In this document: positions 9,193 through 18,935 of the stretch, in pieces | Layout: every line of letters starts with the position of its first letter | How positions within the stretch are numbered: position 1 is the first letter of the stretch | Assembly (NCBI GenBank): GCA_001657315.1 | Contig: LYSV01000049.1 | Span: 1 to 64,000, forward strand | Source: Flammeovirgaceae bacterium BBD 1991-12 | GTDB lineage: Bacteria; Bacteroidota; Bacteroidia; Cytophagales; Cyclobacteriaceae | DNA length: 64,000 nt | Direction of reading: 5' to 3' | Translations under genes and position numbers: made by a program | Notes under the pieces: model-generated | Database searches by the model: none | What the model saw: the letters and a program-made list of their open reading frames with translations, nothing else | What the model was told of the DNA's origin: nothing

Positions 9193-9417
9193 AAGTAGGG
9201 TGCCCTGAATGGAACTCGATAATTACACAGCCGGACTTCCCGGGCTCAAAGCAGAGAATACTGAACATCTCATACAGGTGAGAGTTTCTTCCCTGATTAT
9301 CAGAACTATCCAAACAGGTTTTTTGTAATTTACGGCTTAGGAATGCTTATCCCGTTCAGCTTTAAAGAATTTTGCTTTCAGTGCCAAAAGTGTTAGTTTC
9401 AGCCCAAACCATACGCA

Positions 9418-11181
9418 ATGGAGCTAGCATTTCCCGATTACATCATCATAGTTATTTTCTTCTTAATTAGTCTGGGCATAGGCCTGAAATTCAGAAAACA
9501 GGCAGGCAAAGACATTTCCCATTTTTTCCTTGGCGGACGTAACCTGCCCTGGTACATCGCCGGTATTTCCATGGTGGCCACCACTTTTGCAGCCGACACT
9601 CCGCTGGCCGTTACAGAGCTGGTAGCCCAAAGCGGTATAGCGGGCAACTGGCTCTGGTGGAACATGCTCGCCGGTGGTATGCTTACTACCTTCTTTTTCG
9701 CACGTTACTGGCGCAGGGCCAATGTACTGACGGATATAGAACTCATTGAACTGCGCTATTCGGGAAAAGCAGCTTCTTTCCTTCGGGGTTTCCGGTCGCT
9801 TTACTTTGGGGTTTTTATGAACGTACTGATCATAGGTTGGGTAAATGTAGCACTGATGTCACTGCTTCAGGTTTTCTTTAACATACCCGAAGATCAGTTG
9901 CTCTGGTATGTAGGTGGCGCCATGTTAATTGTAGTAATTTATTCTGCGCTCTCCGGCCTGTTAGGGGTAGCCTTTACGGATGTGCTGCAGTTTGTCATTG
10001 CCATGACGGGCAGTATTATTCTGGCGGTTATTGTACTGAACTCGGAGAAGATCGGCGGCATGACCAACCTGAAAGCCAACCTTCCTGATGGAGCGCTGAA
10101 TTTCTTCCCAAAGATCGGGGATAAAGGCTCCGGCACCATGCTGGCACTGGGGCTGGGAAGCTTCCTGGCATTTATCGGCGTGCAATGGTGGGCGAGCTGG
10201 TATCCCGGCAATGAGCCTGGTGGAGGTGGATATATCGCCCAGCGCATGATGAGCACCAAAACCGAAAAGGACGCTATCTACGCCACCCTGTTCTTTCAGG
10301 TCGCTCACTACTGCATCCGCCCATGGCCATGGGTGATCGTGGCGCTATGTGCGGTCCTGCTATACCCGGACCTGCCGGCCGGTGACAGTAAGCTCGGATA
10401 TGTTATGGCTATGAAGGAATTCCTTCCCACTGGTCTCAAGGGACTATTACTGGTAGCGTTCTTTGCCGCATATATGAGCACCATCTCCACACAGCTCAAC
10501 TGGGGTGCAAGCTACCTGATCAATGATTTTTACAAACGATTTATTAATACCGAAGCTACCCCAAAACAGTTCGTGATGGCCTCACGCATAGGCACACTGC
10601 TCCTGATGGTTATTGCCTTGTTTGCCACGTCACTCATGGAGACTGTTTCGGGAGTATGGGCATTCCTGATCGAATGCGGGGCGGGACTTGGCCTGGTACT
10701 CATTTTGAGATGGTACTGGTGGCGCATCAGTGCGTGGAGTGAAATTGTGGCTACTGTTGCTCCATTTATCGGATATGGCCTCACCAAATTTGTTTTTGTC
10801 CACTTAGATCCTGCATGGGGAGCTGGCATAGGAGAAGATCCAAGAGGTTTCTTCTTTACTGTAGGATTTACCTCCGTGGCATGGCTGGTGGCCACCTACC
10901 TCTGCCCTACTACTGATAAGACCAGATTAAAGGCCTTTTTCGATCTCATCCAGCCGGACGGTAACTGGCGGCCTTTCAGACAGGGCTACGGCTACGAACG
11001 ACTCATAAAGCTTGTCATCTGCTGGATAAGCGCTATCGCACTGGCCTATTCCCTGTTATTTTGTACAGGCAGTATACTGCTGATCGAACCCATGCAGGCC
11101 ATTGTCTACGGATCAATCGCCGCTCTTTCCTTTATCATACTGCGGTGGGCAGCTTCTCAGGTAAAAATATTTGAAGGATAG
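9418..11181 (+). CDS. Sodium:solute symporter family transporter
   Basis: 587 residues, about 13-14 hydrophobic helices. Opens with DYIIIVIFFLISLGIGLKFR; GKDISHFFLGGRNLPWYIAG and the following ATTFAADTPL block are the sodium:solute symporter signature, with the Na+-site region near YMSTISTQLNWGASYLINDF. Family members cotransport Na+ with sugars, proline, pantothenate, sialic acid or choline. I cannot fix the substrate. The 225 bp upstream hold no convincing gene; a 39-codon frame at 9209-9328 resembles nothing. Downstream, a 10-bp-arm hairpin separates it from the convergent PHP gene. Confidence 0.9.
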   Translation: MELAFPDYIIIVIFFLISLGIGLKFRKQAGKDISHFFLGGRNLPWYIAGISMVATTFAADTPLAVTELVAQSGIAGNWLWWNMLAGGMLTTFFFARYWRRANVLTDIELIELRYSGKAASFLRGFRSLYFGVFMNVLIIGWVNVALMSLLQVFFNIPEDQLLWYVGGAMLIVVIYSALSGLLGVAFTDVLQFVIAMTGSIILAVIVLNSEKIGGMTNLKANLPDGALNFFPKIGDKGSGTMLALGLGSFLAFIGVQWWASWYPGNEPGGGGYIAQRMMSTKTEKDAIYATLFFQVAHYCIRPWPWVIVALCAVLLYPDLPAGDSKLGYVMAMKEFLPTGLKGLLLVAFFAAYMSTISTQLNWGASYLINDFYKRFINTEATPKQFVMASRIGTLLLMVIALFATSLMETVSGVWAFLIECGAGLGLVLILRWYWWRISAWSEIVATVAPFIGYGLTKFVFVHLDPAWGAGIGEDPRGFFFTVGFTSVAWLVATYLCPTTDKTRLKAFFDLIQPDGNWRPFRQGYGYERLIKLVICWISAIALAYSLLFCTGSILLIEPMQAIVYGSIAALSFIILRWAASQVKIFEG

Positions 11182-11197
11182 AACAGGTTTTTAACCC

Positions 11198-11220
11198 TAC
11201 TAAGCCTTGAAGGCTTAGTA
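11198..11220. terminator. Inverted repeat between convergent genes, probable bidirectional terminator
   Basis: Perfect 10-bp arms (TACTAAGCCT and its complement) with a 3-nt loop, placed between the stop of the symporter gene (11181) and the stop of the PHP gene (11250). There is no T-tract directly after it on either strand, though TTTTT precedes it on the plus strand. Position and strength suggest transcription termination for both genes. Confidence 0.6.
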
Positions 11221-11249
11221 AGGTTCTGGCAGCTCTGATTATAATTACG

Positions 11250-13433
11250 TTATTCCTTCACCAGTTTACGAATGACCCTCTGTTTGCCGGTGACCACTGT
11301 TAGAATATAAACCCCACGATCGAGGTCAGTTACATCGAATGTAAGCTCATCCGTGTCAAGGTCCATGGTCCGTACCATTTGACCTCTCATATCATACAGT
11401 GTTACTGACACCCGCTCTTTTTTGGGCAGAAGTATGTTGATCTGATCATTGAAGGGATTGGGATATACCGCAAGATCCCTGTGCTCAACAGACAATGGGT
11501 CTTCGGAAAGGCCTTCAGAAGAAACGGAAGCCACTCTGCCAACTGCCGGAGGCGTAACAGAAGTGGTATATTCTACCACCAGCAGTGGTGCCTGTGATGA
11601 AGAGCCGTCATAGGCTTCGGCCGTTCTTCTTCCCTTACCGCGGATCACAAACGCCATGGCACTCCTGATACTCCACCCCGGTAAGCTTACCACCTCCTGC
11701 ACCACATTCCTGAGCTCTGGGGTCTGCTGCCGGGGTCCGGCTTCCCCTTGGGCAGACCATGATGGGATCGACCATGCCACCTCACTGGTGGTCAGTGGCC
11801 GGCTTGAAATGTTCTGTGCCCCAAAGGACCGGGAATGATCGGACTTCTCCCCTCTTACGGTCACATTAGTGGACCTTGACCCGGTTTCATCACAGGTGAA
11901 CTGTATATGAGCGTGATTAATGGTTGCGTTTTGTGGGATACTCAGGTTTTTGAACCTCATTCCTACCCTTTGGTTGCCATTTTGCCAGCCATCGTTCACC
12001 AGCTCCAGGTCGGAGCTGGTCCGGTACATGATCCCGGTCCATCCCTGTTCCGCGTCGTCATTTTCATGATTTACTCTGGAGCTCACCATCAGTACGGAAG
12101 CCAGATCCACGGTCACCAGAACGGCTTCGGAAGATTTTACGTTGCCACTGTTGTCCGTTGCTTTGGCCACAAGCTGATAAGTTCCGGGGCCAACGTCTGG
12201 CCAAAGAAAGGTGTATGGACTGGTTAGAGACTCCCCTATCTTTTGCATACCGTTGTAAAAACTCACCTTGCTCACGGCACCGTCTTCATCAGAAGCAGTT
12301 GCCGTCAGAACAATGGAAGTACCATTGGTAAAAATACTTCCTTTTTCAGGGGTGGTGAGCATAACCTGTGGAGGGACTCCGCCGGAATTGCCTTCAATGA
12401 ATACCGGTGAAGAGATGGCCTCATCACCATCCTGCTGGGTAACTTTCACATAATAGTACTCACCACTGGTTGTAGTAAGGTCATGCGAAATGTCAACCGC
12501 CGTGGTGTTCATATTCCATGTATAAAACAGGATACCATTCCGGTATAGTTCTGCTCTTGTGAAAAGCTCATTTCCATCAAACGCCTGTATCCTGATCTGC
12601 TGAAGATTTCCACCGGTCACTGTTGATCCCATCTCATTGCCATTAAGCTGGAAGGACAGCGCCATACTACGATCTTCAGTAGAGAAGAATCGCCGGGCCT
12701 TAAACGCATTGTAAATTTCTTCCCTGGACAATGAATTGGCCAGAACCGCCACAGCGCGATCCGTTTCACCCCACGAACGGCCATGATGGTCATGCGCCCC
12801 TGCTGCCCCTATCTTCCATCCCCTGGAAAGCGCCTCATCGTAGTATCCTCTTTCTCCGTCATTACTGTGATAACCATCATTGTAATAGTACTCACTAAAG
12901 CCGGTTCCCTTATTCCACAGTTCTATCCCCACAAAACGGTCTGAAGGGGGGAAATCAAAATGTTCAAACTCCAGTCCGTTGTCCTCCCGGCCGGGGTGAT
13001 TGAAGAAGGCTATCCCTTCCCTTCGGTCAAGCCACGCACTCAGATCTGAGAATTTAAAATCCTTCAGCACCGTGGTATAATCATCGGTATTGACGACCGT
13101 CACATGACCATAGAGGAGATTGCTGCTCCACTCAAAGCCCCAGAAGGTGGCAAACGAACCATCTGCATTGTACTGATTGGCAATACTTTTCAGACTGTTC
13201 CATTCACCCTGTGAAATCATGATACCGTGATCGGATATACCCATGAAATCCAGACCGGCTACATCCCGGGCATGGGCATAGGCATCAGCCGGGGTTCCCT
13301 CACCATCGGAATAGCCGGTATGGTTGTGCAGATGACCGTAGTAAACGTTCCATCCGCCCACAGAGGGGTGTTGCACCTGAGCAACAGAAAAATAAGACAA
13401 CAACAGACAAACAGGGATAAAAATTGTTTTCAT
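11250..13433 (-). CDS. Secreted PHP-domain phosphoesterase with Ig-like domain and type A T9SS tail
   Basis: 727 residues from ATG 13433 (a farther in-frame ATG at 13460 adds nine residues before the signal peptide). Signal peptide MKTIFIPVCLLLSYFSVAQ. Residues ~15-300 are a PHP metal-dependent phosphoesterase of the CehA/McbA type: HLHNHTGYSDGEGTP, GISDHG, FNHPGRED, AGAHDHHG supply the metal-binding His and Asp residues. Then a bacterial Ig-like domain (VMLTTPEKGSIFTNGTSI, ~365-450), a DNRLRE-like beta domain (~455-630), and a type A T9SS sorting domain in the last ~75 residues (YPNPFNDQ, YDMRGQMVRT, GVYILTV). So it is probably exported by the type IX system to the cell surface or medium. 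Substrate unknown; phosphodiester or phosphate-ester cleavage is inferred. Confidence 0.88.
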   Translation of the reverse strand: MKTIFIPVCLLLSYFSVAQVQHPSVGGWNVYYGHLHNHTGYSDGEGTPADAYAHARDVAGLDFMGISDHGIMISQGEWNSLKSIANQYNADGSFATFWGFEWSSNLLYGHVTVVNTDDYTTVLKDFKFSDLSAWLDRREGIAFFNHPGREDNGLEFEHFDFPPSDRFVGIELWNKGTGFSEYYYNDGYHSNDGERGYYDEALSRGWKIGAAGAHDHHGRSWGETDRAVAVLANSLSREEIYNAFKARRFFSTEDRSMALSFQLNGNEMGSTVTGGNLQQIRIQAFDGNELFTRAELYRNGILFYTWNMNTTAVDISHDLTTTSGEYYYVKVTQQDGDEAISSPVFIEGNSGGVPPQVMLTTPEKGSIFTNGTSIVLTATASDEDGAVSKVSFYNGMQKIGESLTSPYTFLWPDVGPGTYQLVAKATDNSGNVKSSEAVLVTVDLASVLMVSSRVNHENDDAEQGWTGIMYRTSSDLELVNDGWQNGNQRVGMRFKNLSIPQNATINHAHIQFTCDETGSRSTNVTVRGEKSDHSRSFGAQNISSRPLTTSEVAWSIPSWSAQGEAGPRQQTPELRNVVQEVVSLPGWSIRSAMAFVIRGKGRRTAEAYDGSSSQAPLLVVEYTTSVTPPAVGRVASVSSEGLSEDPLSVEHRDLAVYPNPFNDQINILLPKKERVSVTLYDMRGQMVRTMDLDTDELTFDVTDLDRGVYILTVVTGKQRVIRKLVKE

Positions 13434-13622
13434 ACGAGAATTAGTTGGGTTCAATCTCAAGGTAGGAAGACAGTATTACTTAGGGGTTAGGGTGGTGTGA
13501 TGAAACCGTTAATCCAGGCTCCTTATGACAGACATATGGCACACAACATTAAGTGCCTTTTTTTGTTTGCACACCCTTCTTTCAGCGTTTAACTTCACAC
13601 CAAATCTTCAAATTAACTCAAT

Positions 13623-14102
13623 ATGACTATGACCCGACTGTTTTTCACCCTGCTGATTCCTGTAATTGTACACCCTGCGTTTTCGCAGCCATTGGACAAC
13701 CACATCACCTATACTAAAGTATTTGGCGGCTATAAATTCGAACAGAATGGCGAAATGCTGAACCCTAAACGTATGCTCGACCTGTTTCAGGGAAATGAAG
13801 AGGCTTATGAGGCTATGAAAAAAGCAAAGGCCAACTATGACCCTGCCATGGTTCTCAGTGTGATCGGCGGCGCTCTCATAGGTTGGCCTTTGGGTACAGC
13901 CATCGGCGGTGGAGACCCAAACTGGGCACTGGCTGGCATTGGGGCAGTATTCGTTGTAGGTACTATCCCATTGAGCAAGGCTTTTAACAGGCACGCGATC
14001 CGGGCTGTTGATATCTACAACGCTAAGCTCCAACCCTCAGCATCTGCCGGGCTCTATTTTGGCGCAACAGGCTACGGAATAGGGATAGGCCTCAGGTTGT
14101 GA
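13623..14102 (+). CDS. Hypothetical exported protein with glycine-rich membrane segments
   Basis: 159 residues, not recognised. Signal peptide at ~1-21 (LFFTLLIPVIVHPAFSQ), a soluble part containing GGYKFEQNGEMLNPKRMLDL, then two hydrophobic Gly/Ala-rich segments (VLSVIGGALIGWPLGTAIGG and LAGIGAVFVVGTIPLS) and a terminal YFGATGYGIGIGLRL that resembles a last beta strand. The start may be ATG 13623 or 13629. A 141-codon frame lies antisense across it and is treated as a shadow. The gene stands alone, 229 bp before the dipeptidase gene. Confidence 0.7.
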   Translation: MTMTRLFFTLLIPVIVHPAFSQPLDNHITYTKVFGGYKFEQNGEMLNPKRMLDLFQGNEEAYEAMKKAKANYDPAMVLSVIGGALIGWPLGTAIGGGDPNWALAGIGAVFVVGTIPLSKAFNRHAIRAVDIYNAKLQPSASAGLYFGATGYGIGIGLRL

Positions 14103-14296
14103 TCAGTAATGAATGTTTTTTAGCACTTTAAAATTTCTTCTGGATCATTCAGACGCATGGATAAGTGTGTGCTATACTCCAAAATTTTCTGAATGAAAAG
14201 TTGTGACTGAAATGAGTTGGCTTTCAGAAAGTCCTCATCCGGGTTCCGATCTTCAGATCCGGAATTCGTCAATGGAACAGAATCTAACAATAGTTT

Positions 14297-14304
14297 TAAC
14301 TTTG
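14297..14304 (+). promoter_or_regulatory. TAnnTTTG-type -7 element upstream of the dipeptidase gene
   Basis: TAACTTTG matches the Bacteroidota -7 consensus TAnnTTTG and lies 27 bp before the GTG start at 14332. I see no good -33 element at the expected distance. Motif match only. Confidence 0.35.
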
Positions 14305-14331
14305 CCGATACACCGCTAACCGTAACAGAAA

Positions 14332-14940
14332 GTGACCAAAAATATTTTTATACTCATTACGTTGTTATCGTCCGGTACCTACGCGCAGTCTGATACTTCA
14401 TTCGTCAGGTTGGCCACACTAAGTACTCAATTCGAATACGATATGCGCTATGCCACCTCCAACAACTTCCTGAAAGAAAAGGTATACTCCTGTGGTGACT
14501 GTCTGCTCAGAAAAGAAGTCGCTCTTGCGCTGGTAGAGGCGAACAGCTACTTTATAAAAAAAGGCTACCGCATCAAGCTGTTTGACTGCTACCGGCCGTT
14601 GGATGTGCAGAAAAAGATGTGGGTGATCATGCCTGATGCCCGGTATGTCGCTGATCCGTCCAAAGGATCCGTCCATAATCGCGGAGGCGCTGTGGACCTC
14701 ACACTTACCGATCAAAAGGGCCATGAACTGGACATGGGGACGGACTTCGATCACTTTGGAAAAGAGGCTCACCATGCGTGGGAGGAGCTACCGGAAGCCG
14801 TACTGCAAAATCGCCAACTGCTAAAAAAAGGGATGGAGCAGGCCGGATTCAAAAGTATCCCTACAGAGTGGTGGCATTATAACTTTCAGTCCTCAGCAGG
14901 CTACCCCGTTTCCAATTTTAAAGTCGAATGCAAAAAGTAA
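14332..14940 (+). CDS. D-alanyl-D-alanine dipeptidase, M15D (VanX/DdpX) family
   Basis: 202 residues starting at GTG 14332; there is no ATG before the signal peptide (NIFILITLLSSGTYAQ), so the GTG is needed. Zn-peptidase motifs of family M15D are intact: FDCYRPLDVQKKMW, SVHNRGGAVDLTLTD (SxHxxGxAxD, first Zn ligands) and EWWHYNF (catalytic Glu and last Zn His). The enzyme cleaves D-Ala-D-Ala. As an exported protein without vanHA genes nearby it more likely recycles peptidoglycan-derived dipeptide than gives vancomycin resistance (inference). It is followed 10 bp later by a barrel-like protein gene, so the two may be co-transcribed. Confidence 0.9.
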   Translation: MTKNIFILITLLSSGTYAQSDTSFVRLATLSTQFEYDMRYATSNNFLKEKVYSCGDCLLRKEVALALVEANSYFIKKGYRIKLFDCYRPLDVQKKMWVIMPDARYVADPSKGSVHNRGGAVDLTLTDQKGHELDMGTDFDHFGKEAHHAWEELPEAVLQNRQLLKKGMEQAGFKSIPTEWWHYNFQSSAGYPVSNFKVECKK

Positions 14941-14950
14941 TACACCCGAA

Positions 14951-15622
14951 ATGAGAAAAATACTGCCAACACTCTGTATCAGTGTCATCCCCTTTCTTCA
15001 TACCATGGGGCAGGAAAGATCACTTAAGATCTTTTCGAATTTTCTGTATGCCAGCGAAAAAAGCTCCCGAGAAAATACCTCAAGCAGTGAACGTGATTTT
15101 AATATTTTCCCGGGCATATCCTTCGCTTTCCATGGTAAAAAGGGTCACTTTCAGGAAGCAGGTCTCGTACGGTTATCTTTTGACAGAAGTGAATTTGAGA
15201 CTATTGATAACGGCATTACCATACGGGGAGCTGTAACAAGGAATTTCGAGGCAAGAGTACGGTATGATTATAATTTCAAGCTTGCAGGTCCTGCTGAGGG
15301 TAAATGGAAACTTTATGTAGGCCCGTCCATATCTCCTTATTACAGAAGGGAAACCAATGAACCGAAGATATCGACCTCCTTTCATCGGATAAGCTGGTCA
15401 TTGGGCAGTTACCTTTCCTTGCTGGCGCGGTCAACCATTGCGTTAAGTCCTAAGGTGCTGCTGGATATCAACATTCCTCTTAATATCGCCAGTCTTGAGT
15501 ACCGACGGTATAGGGTGGACAATCCCAATATTCCCCTAAGTCAACAGCATGCTGACGATTTTGATGCAGAAGCCGTTCCCACTTATCTTGAATTCAGAAT
15601 GGGAATTGGGATAAAACTATAG
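14951..15622 (+). CDS. Probable outer-membrane beta-barrel protein
   Basis: 223 residues. Signal peptide LPTLCISVIPFLHTMGQ, then alternating amphipathic strands typical of small barrels (INSLKF-free reading: SFAFHGKKGHFQEAGLVRLS, YVGPSISPYYRRET, RISWSLGSYLSLLARS) and a last strand TYLEFRMGIGIKL ending in a hydrophobic residue. No family recognised. It follows the D-Ala-D-Ala dipeptidase gene by 10 bp and converges on the DUF4340 gene, with 49 bp between stops. Confidence 0.65.
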   Translation: MRKILPTLCISVIPFLHTMGQERSLKIFSNFLYASEKSSRENTSSSERDFNIFPGISFAFHGKKGHFQEAGLVRLSFDRSEFETIDNGITIRGAVTRNFEARVRYDYNFKLAGPAEGKWKLYVGPSISPYYRRETNEPKISTSFHRISWSLGSYLSLLARSTIALSPKVLLDINIPLNIASLEYRRYRVDNPNIPLSQQHADDFDAEAVPTYLEFRMGIGIKL

Positions 15623-15671
15623 GTTTCATTTAAAGGTGAAGCAGAAACATTTAACCACTGCTTTACTCCAA

Positions 15672-16604
15672 TTACTCTTCTACCTTGGGTTCAAATTTTT
15701 GAGGGGAAACAAAAACCTTATCGAATACGTCCAGGCTGCCTTTTTTGAAAAACGCATTTTCATTCAATGAGGAGTGCAATATCAGATCATCTCCCTCCAT
15801 GTAGCCCTGAACCGCAATATCATTCATATTATTACCACCAACGGTCAACTGGTAGGTGACTACTTTACCCTCGCGCTGAAAATCATCGGCAAATTCCCGC
15901 TGGTTCAGAGTACGGATACCATTGAGGTAGCCCTCTACGGCAGCAGAATCAGCCGGAGAATTGTTCACCTGCCACTTATCTCCCGCTTTAGCCAGAACAA
16001 AACTGCTGTCTCCGGGATAGTTAAACCTGAGAGAAGTAAGGTTACTTTTTTCTGTTTTCAGAAAAGTCTTGTCCCTTAAACTGTTGAACTGCTGATTGAA
16101 GGTGGAGGAAAGAAAGCCATCCACAGAATACACCTCTTCATCTTCACTCAGACGAACAAAGGTGGACATGGACCGGTTAGTCTGCTGAAAACTGAATTTA
16201 CCGATCATCACATCAGCGAGGAGTTCGTCTCCCGCATATACTTTCACCTGTGTGCCCAGTGAATCATTGACCTCATACTGCGCCCACTTGTCCTCTGACT
16301 TTGCTACAAGTCGTTTGGGGGGCATCTTCACCAGGGAAGCGAGCATGCCCCGTACGGTATTTTGATCAGCGTCGTCATTGATATTGCCATCGGTCACGGC
16401 CCATTCCAGGCCGGTTTTCGAGAGTTCGACAGATTCATGATCATTGGCCCTGGAAACCAGAACGATTTTGGTCACTGAGGCCGTGTCCACACTCACCAGA
16501 ACGTCCCTGAAGTTCCTGTTCCCATCAGAACCTAGGAATTTTTTACCCAAAAAAATGGCCAGTAGGCCTGCAAATACAATCAGAAGTATGGTATTCCTAT
16601 TCAT
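15672..16604 (-). CDS. DUF4340 protein, last gene of the Gld-type ABC operon
   Basis: 310 residues. One N-terminal transmembrane helix (NTILLIVFAGLLAIFLG), the rest probably periplasmic, with DUF4340 features: VTKIVLVSRANDHESVELSK, LEWAVTDG, repeated beta units around VLAKAGDKWQVNNSPADSAA and a FDKVFVSPQKFEP end. DUF4340 genes sit next to GldG-like auxiliary transport genes in many phyla. Its start overlaps the gldG-like stop by 8 bp, so translation is probably coupled. A partner of the GldFG complex on the periplasmic side is the likely role, not shown biochemically. Confidence 0.85.
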   Translation of the reverse strand: MNRNTILLIVFAGLLAIFLGKKFLGSDGNRNFRDVLVSVDTASVTKIVLVSRANDHESVELSKTGLEWAVTDGNINDDADQNTVRGMLASLVKMPPKRLVAKSEDKWAQYEVNDSLGTQVKVYAGDELLADVMIGKFSFQQTNRSMSTFVRLSEDEEVYSVDGFLSSTFNQQFNSLRDKTFLKTEKSNLTSLRFNYPGDSSFVLAKAGDKWQVNNSPADSAAVEGYLNGIRTLNQREFADDFQREGKVVTYQLTVGGNNMNDIAVQGYMEGDDLILHSSLNENAFFKKGSLDVFDKVFVSPQKFEPKVEE

Positions 16605-18117
16605 AGCTCACCTCCATTCTCTTAATGCGTTGTACTCTTCTCATTTGCGCTCTTGCTATTCCGTAAAGGATGGCAAGAAGTATTGGCGCTCCAAAATTCA
16701 GCCACTTGAGTGTAGCCTTGGTGCCGTCCTCTAACTGATCGATCGGTCTTGAAGTCACACCCTTGGTCCTCAACTCGATCAGGCCGGTATCATCAGAAAG
16801 CCAGTCGATACTGTTTACAAAAAGGCTTACATTATCCGGTTGAACGGCCTGTGGTTGTCCTCCACCTCTGGAATTAATGGCAAAATCACCATCGCCGATC
16901 ACAACGATCTTACTGTAGGTATCACCTACAAGGTTTCCATCCACTGCCGCAGCCACTACCTGATTGCTCAGCGGAAAATCTGACTCTGTCCATTGTTGCT
17001 GGATATCGAAATAAGCGGGTGCGTTGGACGTGCCGGACTGTTCCGAGGTATAGGCCAGAGGAGTGTAGTTCACCGTGGTATCTCCTGAAAAGATCAACGG
17101 ACTTGCAAACGGCAGGATCACTGACTCAAGGCCCTTGGTAATAGGATGATCGGCAAAAGTACTTAAGATCGGCAAATAGGGGAACTGAACCCGCGACTGA
17201 ACCCTGAAAGGCCCCTGCTGCTGCTGTACTGTGACCGGCGCACAGCTGGCATCAGTCACAAATTTATTTTCCACCGTCACGCCCTTACCCTGCAGCCATT
17301 GGGAAAGACCTGTATATACCGACCGGCCAAAAGCATTTTGAAGGTCGCCATCCACCCGGTTTAGCGCTACCAGAAGTTTGCCTCCTCTTGCCAGAAAGGC
17401 ATCCAGTTGGGCAAGGTGAGTATCAGGAATGGTATCCGCAGGCGCCACAATGGCCAGTGTCCTGAACCTTTCAGAGATCTGGGTAGTATCAGTCACAGGC
17501 ACATCCTCAAAATTGTACAACACGGAAAGCGCCTGCCCGGCCTGCTGCATATCAAAGGTAGAAGGTTCGCCATGCCCCTGTATCAATCCTACAACGGGCT
17601 TGTCTACAACGGAAAGCTTCTTAACGCTCGTTGTCAGGGCATATTCCATAGCCTCACCGGGCTGCATGAACGGGATAACATCCTGCTGCTCGCCCATCTG
17701 TACTACAGCTCCCATAAAAGCCTTTTGTTGCTTCATCTGATCTTTTTCGCGCACGTTGATCATCACCGGGCTAATGCCCGCCTGAGCCGCTTCCTGTTCG
17801 GTTTGCGGATCTTCATTGGGATTCACGAACTCATACACCAGATTACCTCCTGAAAGACTGGCATACTCCACCAGAAGGTCCTGAAAGTCCTGCCTTGTTT
17901 GTGCAATATTGGGTGGAAGATTCTCCGAAAAATAGGCCTTGACGGTTACAGGCTCAACCAATTCCTCCAGTACGTCATCTGTAGCCTGGCTTAGCGTAAA
18001 CCGTTTATTTTCTGTCAGATCAAAACGAATGTAGAAATCTGTTGAAAGGAAATTGATCAACAGCAGTATTCCTATGATCAGTAAAACAGATGTGTAGAAT
18101 GACTTCTTTGTTCTCAT
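16597..18117 (-). CDS. gldG: GldG-family ABC transport auxiliary protein
   Basis: 506 residues: transmembrane helix at ~9-28 (SVLLIIGILLLINFLSTDFY), a large periplasmic region of the ABC_transp_aux family (YIRFDLTENKRFTLS, VTVKAYFSENLPPN, VVGLIQGHGEPSTFDM, GGKLLVALNRVDGDL, IVVIGDGDFAINSRGG), and a second helix at ~475-492 (LNFGAPILLAILYGIARAQM) before a basic tail. This is the architecture of GldG, which with GldF and GldA forms an ABC system required for gliding in Flavobacterium. It starts 5 bp after the permease gene. Whether this organism glides cannot be shown here. Confidence 0.88.
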   Translation of the reverse strand: MRTKKSFYTSVLLIIGILLLINFLSTDFYIRFDLTENKRFTLSQATDDVLEELVEPVTVKAYFSENLPPNIAQTRQDFQDLLVEYASLSGGNLVYEFVNPNEDPQTEQEAAQAGISPVMINVREKDQMKQQKAFMGAVVQMGEQQDVIPFMQPGEAMEYALTTSVKKLSVVDKPVVGLIQGHGEPSTFDMQQAGQALSVLYNFEDVPVTDTTQISERFRTLAIVAPADTIPDTHLAQLDAFLARGGKLLVALNRVDGDLQNAFGRSVYTGLSQWLQGKGVTVENKFVTDASCAPVTVQQQQGPFRVQSRVQFPYLPILSTFADHPITKGLESVILPFASPLIFSGDTTVNYTPLAYTSEQSGTSNAPAYFDIQQQWTESDFPLSNQVVAAAVDGNLVGDTYSKIVVIGDGDFAINSRGGGQPQAVQPDNVSLFVNSIDWLSDDTGLIELRTKGVTSRPIDQLEDGTKATLKWLNFGAPILLAILYGIARAQMRRVQRIKRMEVSYE

Positions 18118-18122
18118 GATCT

Positions 18123-18848
18123 TTAGTTGGTTAAATTCCTTTTGGATAAACTCATCTGAGCCATCAATATGCCGATCGCCACAATGCTCAGGAAGTAGAC
18201 TATGTCTTTTGTATCAATCACCCCACGGGATAGTGACTCGAAATGAGACGAGAGACTAAGGGTATGGAAAAGCTGCCCGAGGAATCCGGTGAAATTGGAT
18301 GACAACACACCAAAAATAATATGGAAGAACAGCCCGATGAAAAGGGCCAGCAAAAATGCCACAATCTGATTATTCGTGATACTGCTGGTAAACAGACCAA
18401 TGCTAACATAGGCCGCGCTCATTAAAAGTAACCCGAGGTACCCGCACCATACCGCTCCATGGTCCACGTTGCCGATATTGGCCAGCGTAATATAGTAGGG
18501 AATGGTAAATGCAATAGCAATAGCCACAAGAAGAAAGCAGGCTATGAATTTCCCCAGTATTACCTGACGATCCGTAACCGCCTTGGTGAGTAATAGTTCA
18601 ATAGTCCCGGTTTTCCTCTCTTCCGCCAGCATTCTCATAGTAATGGCGGGTATAAAAAAGAACAGGGTCCAGAATGCTATATCGAAGAAACCCTGCAGAC
18701 TGGCCTGGCCTACCAGAAAGATATCCGCACCATACAGCCAAGTGAAAAATCCGCTAAAGCCTAAAAAAAGCACTAACATGATATAGGCGATCAGCGAATC
18801 AAAAAACGATTGCAATTCTCGTTTCGCAATAATCCAGATCGATCTCAT
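18123..18848 (-). CDS. gldF: GldF-like ABC transporter permease
   Basis: 241 residues with six hydrophobic helices. Opens with IWIIAKRELQSFFDSLIAYI, the ABC-2 permease/GldF signature; AEERKTGTIELLLTKAVTDR is the conserved cytoplasmic coupling segment. Length matches GldF (about 240). It forms the channel half of the GldA/F/G system. 87 bp separate it from the ATPase gene upstream and 5 bp from gldG downstream, so one transcript is likely. Confidence 0.9.
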   Translation of the reverse strand: MRSIWIIAKRELQSFFDSLIAYIMLVLFLGFSGFFTWLYGADIFLVGQASLQGFFDIAFWTLFFFIPAITMRMLAEERKTGTIELLLTKAVTDRQVILGKFIACFLLVAIAIAFTIPYYITLANIGNVDHGAVWCGYLGLLLMSAAYVSIGLFTSSITNNQIVAFLLALFIGLFFHIIFGVLSSNFTGFLGQLFHTLSLSSHFESLSRGVIDTKDIVYFLSIVAIGILMAQMSLSKRNLTN

Positions 18849-18935
18849 TGTATTAATTGGTTCATTGATTTGAGTTAAATATCCTGCCCGAATAATGCAG
18901 AAAAACTGAAAGAGCCCGATGGCTTCATCTATGGA

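Noticed and set aside
9209-9328. 39-codon plus-strand frame upstream of the symporter gene
   Set aside because: No resemblance to any leader or small protein, and no terminator follows it.
13608-14033. 141-codon minus-strand frame antisense to the 13623-14102 gene
   Set aside because: No signal, no domain; the plus-strand frame has a clear signal peptide and protein-like composition.
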